Source: Nitrospiraceae bacterium (GTDB lineage: Bacteria > Nitrospirota > UBA9217). From it: 7,531 nucleotides of DNA. How positions within the stretch are numbered: the first letter of the stretch is position 1; each line of letters opens with the position of its first letter. The position numbers and the translations under genes are program-made. Where the stretch lies: NCBI GenBank assembly GCA_003454665.1, contig DMKB01000094.1, positions 1 through 7,531 on the forward strand, read 5' to 3'. Shown piece after piece: positions 5,449 through 7,531 of this stretch. The notes beneath the pieces were generated by a model that made no database searches, had not been told where the DNA came from, and saw only the letters and a list, made by a program, of their open reading frames with translations.

Positions 5449-6123
5449 TTAATGTTCAGCTCCGTGCGCCTCCTCGATGGCGCCTGCCAAGTAGAGCATC
5501 GTGAGGAGCACGAACACGCCTGCCTGGATAAAGGCGACAAAGAGGCCCAATGCCAGAATCGACACGGGAACAACAAAAGGCGTGAGAGAAGCAAGAACAA
5601 GAAGGAGCTTGTGTTTTGCAAGCATGTTTCCAAACAAACGAAATGAAAGGGAAACAGGCCGAGCAAGATGACTGATGGTCTCGATGGGTACCATGAGAGG
5701 CGCCAGCCACCACACCGGACCCATAAAATGTTTGAAGTAAGAAAGCTTATGACGTGTCACGCCGATGTAGTGTGTTGCAGAAAAAGAAACGAGAGCGAGG
5801 GCCAGCGTCGTGTTGAGATTGCCGGTGGGTGAGTCGAATCCGGGAACGAGACCCATAAGGTTTGATATCAGGATGAACAGAAATAACGAACCGATAAGGG
5901 TGAAATAATGCCTGCCCTCCGGCCCCATGATCTCCTGCACATAATTGTCAAGGCCCTTGAAAATGACCTCGAAGAGATTCTGCAGGCCCGATGGCGCTCC
6001 CTTTTCCTTCAGGGTGAAACGAACTGCCATGGCAATCAGGATCAGCACGGCGGAAGCGGCAAATCCGTACGTGACATGCTCCGGAACATTGGGAATATGG
6101 AGAAGCAGCGGACCTTCTTTCAT
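5449..6123 (-). CDS. atpB: ATP synthase F0 subunit a (proton channel)
   Basis: Subunit a provides the two half-channels next to the c ring in the cytoplasmic membrane. The 224-residue protein is of normal bacterial length and mostly hydrophobic. The key segment is RPVSLSFRLFGNMLAKH (155-171), where R162 is the essential stator arginine that faces the c-ring glutamate. Other family marks are SNLMGLVPG (87-95), PTGNLNTTLALAL (99-111), VPIETISHLARP (145-156), and the final helix FIQAGVFVLLTMLYL (198-212) with Q200. The start at 6123 is set by AAGGAG 7 bases upstream. A longer frame reaches 6192, but its first codons overlap the predicted promoter. The gene heads a two-gene unit with atpE. No atpI is seen upstream, and the other F0F1 genes are not in the window. 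Confidence 0.98.
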   Translation of the reverse strand: MKEGPLLLHIPNVPEHVTYGFAASAVLILIAMAVRFTLKEKGAPSGLQNLFEVIFKGLDNYVQEIMGPEGRHYFTLIGSLFLFILISNLMGLVPGFDSPTGNLNTTLALALVSFSATHYIGVTRHKLSYFKHFMGPVWWLAPLMVPIETISHLARPVSLSFRLFGNMLAKHKLLLVLASLTPFVVPVSILALGLFVAFIQAGVFVLLTMLYLAGAIEEAHGAEH

Positions 6124-6130
6124 GTATGCA

Positions 6131-6136
6131 CTCCTT
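6131..6136 (-). promoter_or_regulatory. Ribosome binding site of atpB
   Basis: AAGGAG on the minus strand, 7 bases before the ATG at 6123. It decides the start codon against the longer open frame that begins at 6192. Confidence 0.88.
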
Positions 6137-6163
6137 AAGAAAACAGTTGTTATACAAGTTGGA

Positions 6164-6192
6164 AATCTACAGTAACCCACCGGTGTTGTCAA
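6164..6192 (-). promoter_or_regulatory. Predicted sigma-70 promoter for atpB-atpE
   Basis: On the minus strand, a perfect TTGACA (6187-6192) and TAGATT (6164-6169) are 17 bases apart. Upstream (6193-6259) the DNA is rich in A and T, as in an UP element. Transcription would start near 6157, leaving a leader of about 34 nt before the atpB ATG. Confidence 0.8.
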
Positions 6193-6259
6193 GAAAAAAT
6201 GCGAAAATCCCCATAAAATTTCTTAATGATTATATGTGGTTTTGCTAATAAAACAGAGA

Positions 6260-6290
6260 AATCCACACCCGGGGGAACCGGGTGTGGATT
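6260..6290 (-). terminator. Hairpin terminator after the YeiH-family gene
   Basis: AATCCACACCCGG (6260-6272) and CCGGGTGTGGATT (6278-6290) form a perfect 13-bp stem with a 5-base loop, 39 bp after the stop of the YeiH-family gene. On the minus strand it is followed by TCTCTGTTTTATT, a T-rich but interrupted tract. It separates this gene from the atpB promoter. Confidence 0.75.
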
Positions 6291-6329
6291 GGTCGGAGCG
6301 AGCGGGTGAGGAGGGAAAACAGCGGTCCG

Positions 6330-7292
6330 CTATGCCATGAGCAGGAAGGCAGCCGCTGCGGTGACCCAGGCAAGGAAAGCGACGATGATAGGCTGGAACT
6401 TGAAAGTCTTGAAGTCGACGAGGAGGCCGAGATTCACAAAGGCCGTGGCGAAAATGATTGTAGCGGCTATCTTGATGCCCTTGATTTTGGTGATCGCGGC
6501 GAATCCGGGGCTCAGGGCCGTGAGGCCGAGGAGCACGATGAAGGCGATCAGCACCACGAGGAGGAAGCGCATGTTTTTTTTGTACCCTTCTTTGCTGATG
6601 GTGATAAAAAAGAAGATCAGGGCGACGAAGGGGATAATGGCGGTGCGCAGCAGTTTCACGGGCAGCGCCAGGTCTTTCTGGAGAGGACCGAGGGCGGAGG
6701 TGGCGATCTTTACAAGACCGGTCTGGTTCATGGTCGCCCCGGAAAAAACGGCAAAGGATTCGCTGCCGAGGTTGCTGATAAACGGCACGGTGAGCGACAG
6801 GCCTACTGCCAGGATGCCGGCAACGACGATGGCAATGAGGGAATTGGAAATATCTTCCTCTTTTGCGTCGACGGCGGTGGAGGTGATGGCAATGGCCGAG
6901 GCGCCGCAGATCGAAGAGCCGACGGCGGTGAGCCAGCTGGTCTTCTTATTCAGCTTCAGCAGCTTGCCGAGGAACAGGGCGACGGCAAAAAGCACCACCA
7001 CGGAAATGAAGGTCTTGAGATAGACGGAGCCCGGAAGCTCGAAGGTTTTGCTGACGTTGATCGTCGCTGCGTAGAGGATCACGCCGATGGGGATCAGAAC
7101 GTCCTTGAAGTCCTTGGCATAGGCGATCACGATATCAAAACCTTTTTGCCTGCCGAAGATGAGCCGCACGATCATGCCGCCGAGCAAGGCAACGACCAGC
7201 GCGTCCAGCGTCCCATGGAGTCTCGCAACGAAATAGGAAGCAATACCCATAATCGTTGTGAGCAATACGCCGGGGGCCAGCATCCTTATCAT
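6330..7292 (-). CDS. UPF0324/YeiH-family inner membrane protein (putative sulfate exporter family)
   Basis: A 320-residue polytopic membrane protein with about ten hydrophobic segments. It is assigned to UPF0324 by the reentrant-type motif GSSICGASAI (125-134). Further support comes from the segment SGATMNQTGLVKIATSA (184-200) followed by VKLLR (212-216), and from the C-terminal FATAFVNLGLLVDFKTFK (281-298). The common label 'putative sulfate exporter' rests on limited evidence, so transport of sulfate or sulfite is only a hint. E. coli YeiH is about 30 residues longer. Where E. coli YeiH has HEVAHVV in the second motif (from memory), this protein has NQTGLVK. The ATG at 7292 is supported by GAGGAGGG 7 bases upstream (7300-7307). 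A second Met at residue 4 is a less likely start. The stop of a small gene lies 25 bp upstream, so the two are probably co-transcribed. A hairpin at 6260-6290 closes the unit. Confidence 0.87.
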   Translation of the reverse strand: MIRMLAPGVLLTTIMGIASYFVARLHGTLDALVVALLGGMIVRLIFGRQKGFDIVIAYAKDFKDVLIPIGVILYAATINVSKTFELPGSVYLKTFISVVVLFAVALFLGKLLKLNKKTSWLTAVGSSICGASAIAITSTAVDAKEEDISNSLIAIVVAGILAVGLSLTVPFISNLGSESFAVFSGATMNQTGLVKIATSALGPLQKDLALPVKLLRTAIIPFVALIFFFITISKEGYKKNMRFLLVVLIAFIVLLGLTALSPGFAAITKIKGIKIAATIIFATAFVNLGLLVDFKTFKFQPIIVAFLAWVTAAAAFLLMA

Positions 7293-7317
7293 GTTTATTC
7301 CCTCCTCTGAGAAGTCG

Positions 7318-7524
7318 TTATAACGCTATATCCAGCGTCTCTCTGCGCAGGATGGTTTTCGCCGCTTCAAGAAACCGTTTTTCTTTCTCCCGGTCGTCAG
7401 GCGTGTCTTCGGTTATCTGGGTTACGTCCTCGTGTACCAGGAGCCGCATCCTGCTGAGGGCAAGATTCTTGAGCACCGTATTGTCCGCGACATAGTCTAC
7501 GATCTTCTTGAGCCTGCCGGGCAT
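7318..7524 (-). CDS. Small hypothetical protein, possibly incomplete at its N-terminus
   Basis: I do not recognise this protein. The visible part has 68 residues and is highly charged, with Lys/Arg and Asp/Glu mixed along predicted helices (MPGRLKKIVDYVADN..., then EDTPDDREKEKRFLEAAK). It has no membrane segment, no Cys and no known motif. It is probably cytosolic and helical. The ATG at 7524 is only 7 bp from the window end, and the frame stays open to the edge (GGA TGT before the ATG). The true start may therefore lie outside, or the GGGA just ahead may act as a weak ribosome site. Its stop is 25 bp before the YeiH-family ATG, and that gene's Shine-Dalgarno falls in the short gap, which suggests one operon and perhaps coupled translation. 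Confidence 0.6.
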   Translation of the reverse strand: MPGRLKKIVDYVADNTVLKNLALSRMRLLVHEDVTQITEDTPDDREKEKRFLEAAKTILRRETLDIAL

Positions 7525-7531
7525 ACATCCC

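Noticed and set aside
6124..6192. Longer N-terminus for AtpB starting at 6192
   Set aside because: The extra 23 residues overlap the -35 and -10 boxes of the predicted promoter, and a strong Shine-Dalgarno precedes the internal ATG at 6123.
6282..7310. Long plus-strand open frame of 342 codons opposite the YeiH-family gene
   Set aside because: Its translation is a low-complexity run of Gly, Glu, Asp and His, as expected from reading the complement of a hydrophobic membrane protein. It has no family motif and no good ribosome site.

Overview
The window is chromosomal DNA from a bacterium, of moderate to high G+C. It carries a mix of core housekeeping genes and a short accessory stretch. All complete genes are on the minus strand; only the fragment at the left edge (the end of DNA polymerase IV) is on the plus strand. 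Several traits suggest an anaerobic environmental lineage such as Nitrospirota or Desulfobacterota/Desulfuromonadota. These are an atpB-atpE pair separate from the F1 genes, a c subunit made with a cleavable-looking leader, and dispersed 9-bp-period intergenic repeats. This placement is an inference from gene content and style, not a proven assignment.

Layout, left to right. (1) Positions 2-571 (+) are the C-terminal part of dinB (Pol IV), which ends without a recognisable clamp-binding tail. (2) Positions 572-3241 look accessory: a DUF402-family protein (661-1152, -) and two unrelated class I SAM-dependent methyltransferase-like proteins (1336-2130, - and 2267-3013, -). The gaps here hold three small 9-bp-period repeat arrays. 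(3) Positions 3242-4838 (-) are gltX (glutamyl-tRNA synthetase) with a strong Shine-Dalgarno, a near-consensus sigma-70 promoter and a leader of about 150 nt. That leader contains two related hairpins differing by a compensatory base-pair change. (4) Positions 4955-6192 (-) are a self-contained atpB-atpE unit encoding the membrane a and c subunits of ATP synthase, with its own promoter, ribosome binding sites and a strong intrinsic terminator. (5) Positions 6260-7531 (-) are a UPF0324/YeiH-family membrane protein preceded by a small unknown gene, probably one transcript that ends at a hairpin at 6260-6290.

Functionally, atpB and atpE together form the proton path and rotor of the F-type ATP synthase; the c-subunit ion site looks proton-type rather than sodium-type. 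gltX charges tRNA(Glu). The two methyltransferases and the DUF402 protein have no shared pathway that the sequence reveals. I found no CRISPR array, transposase, tRNA or rRNA. I see no convincing evidence of a wholly new multi-gene system. The most interesting items are the paired covarying hairpins in the gltX leader, the 9-bp-period arrays, and an H-E to N-Q substitution in a conserved loop of the YeiH-family protein.
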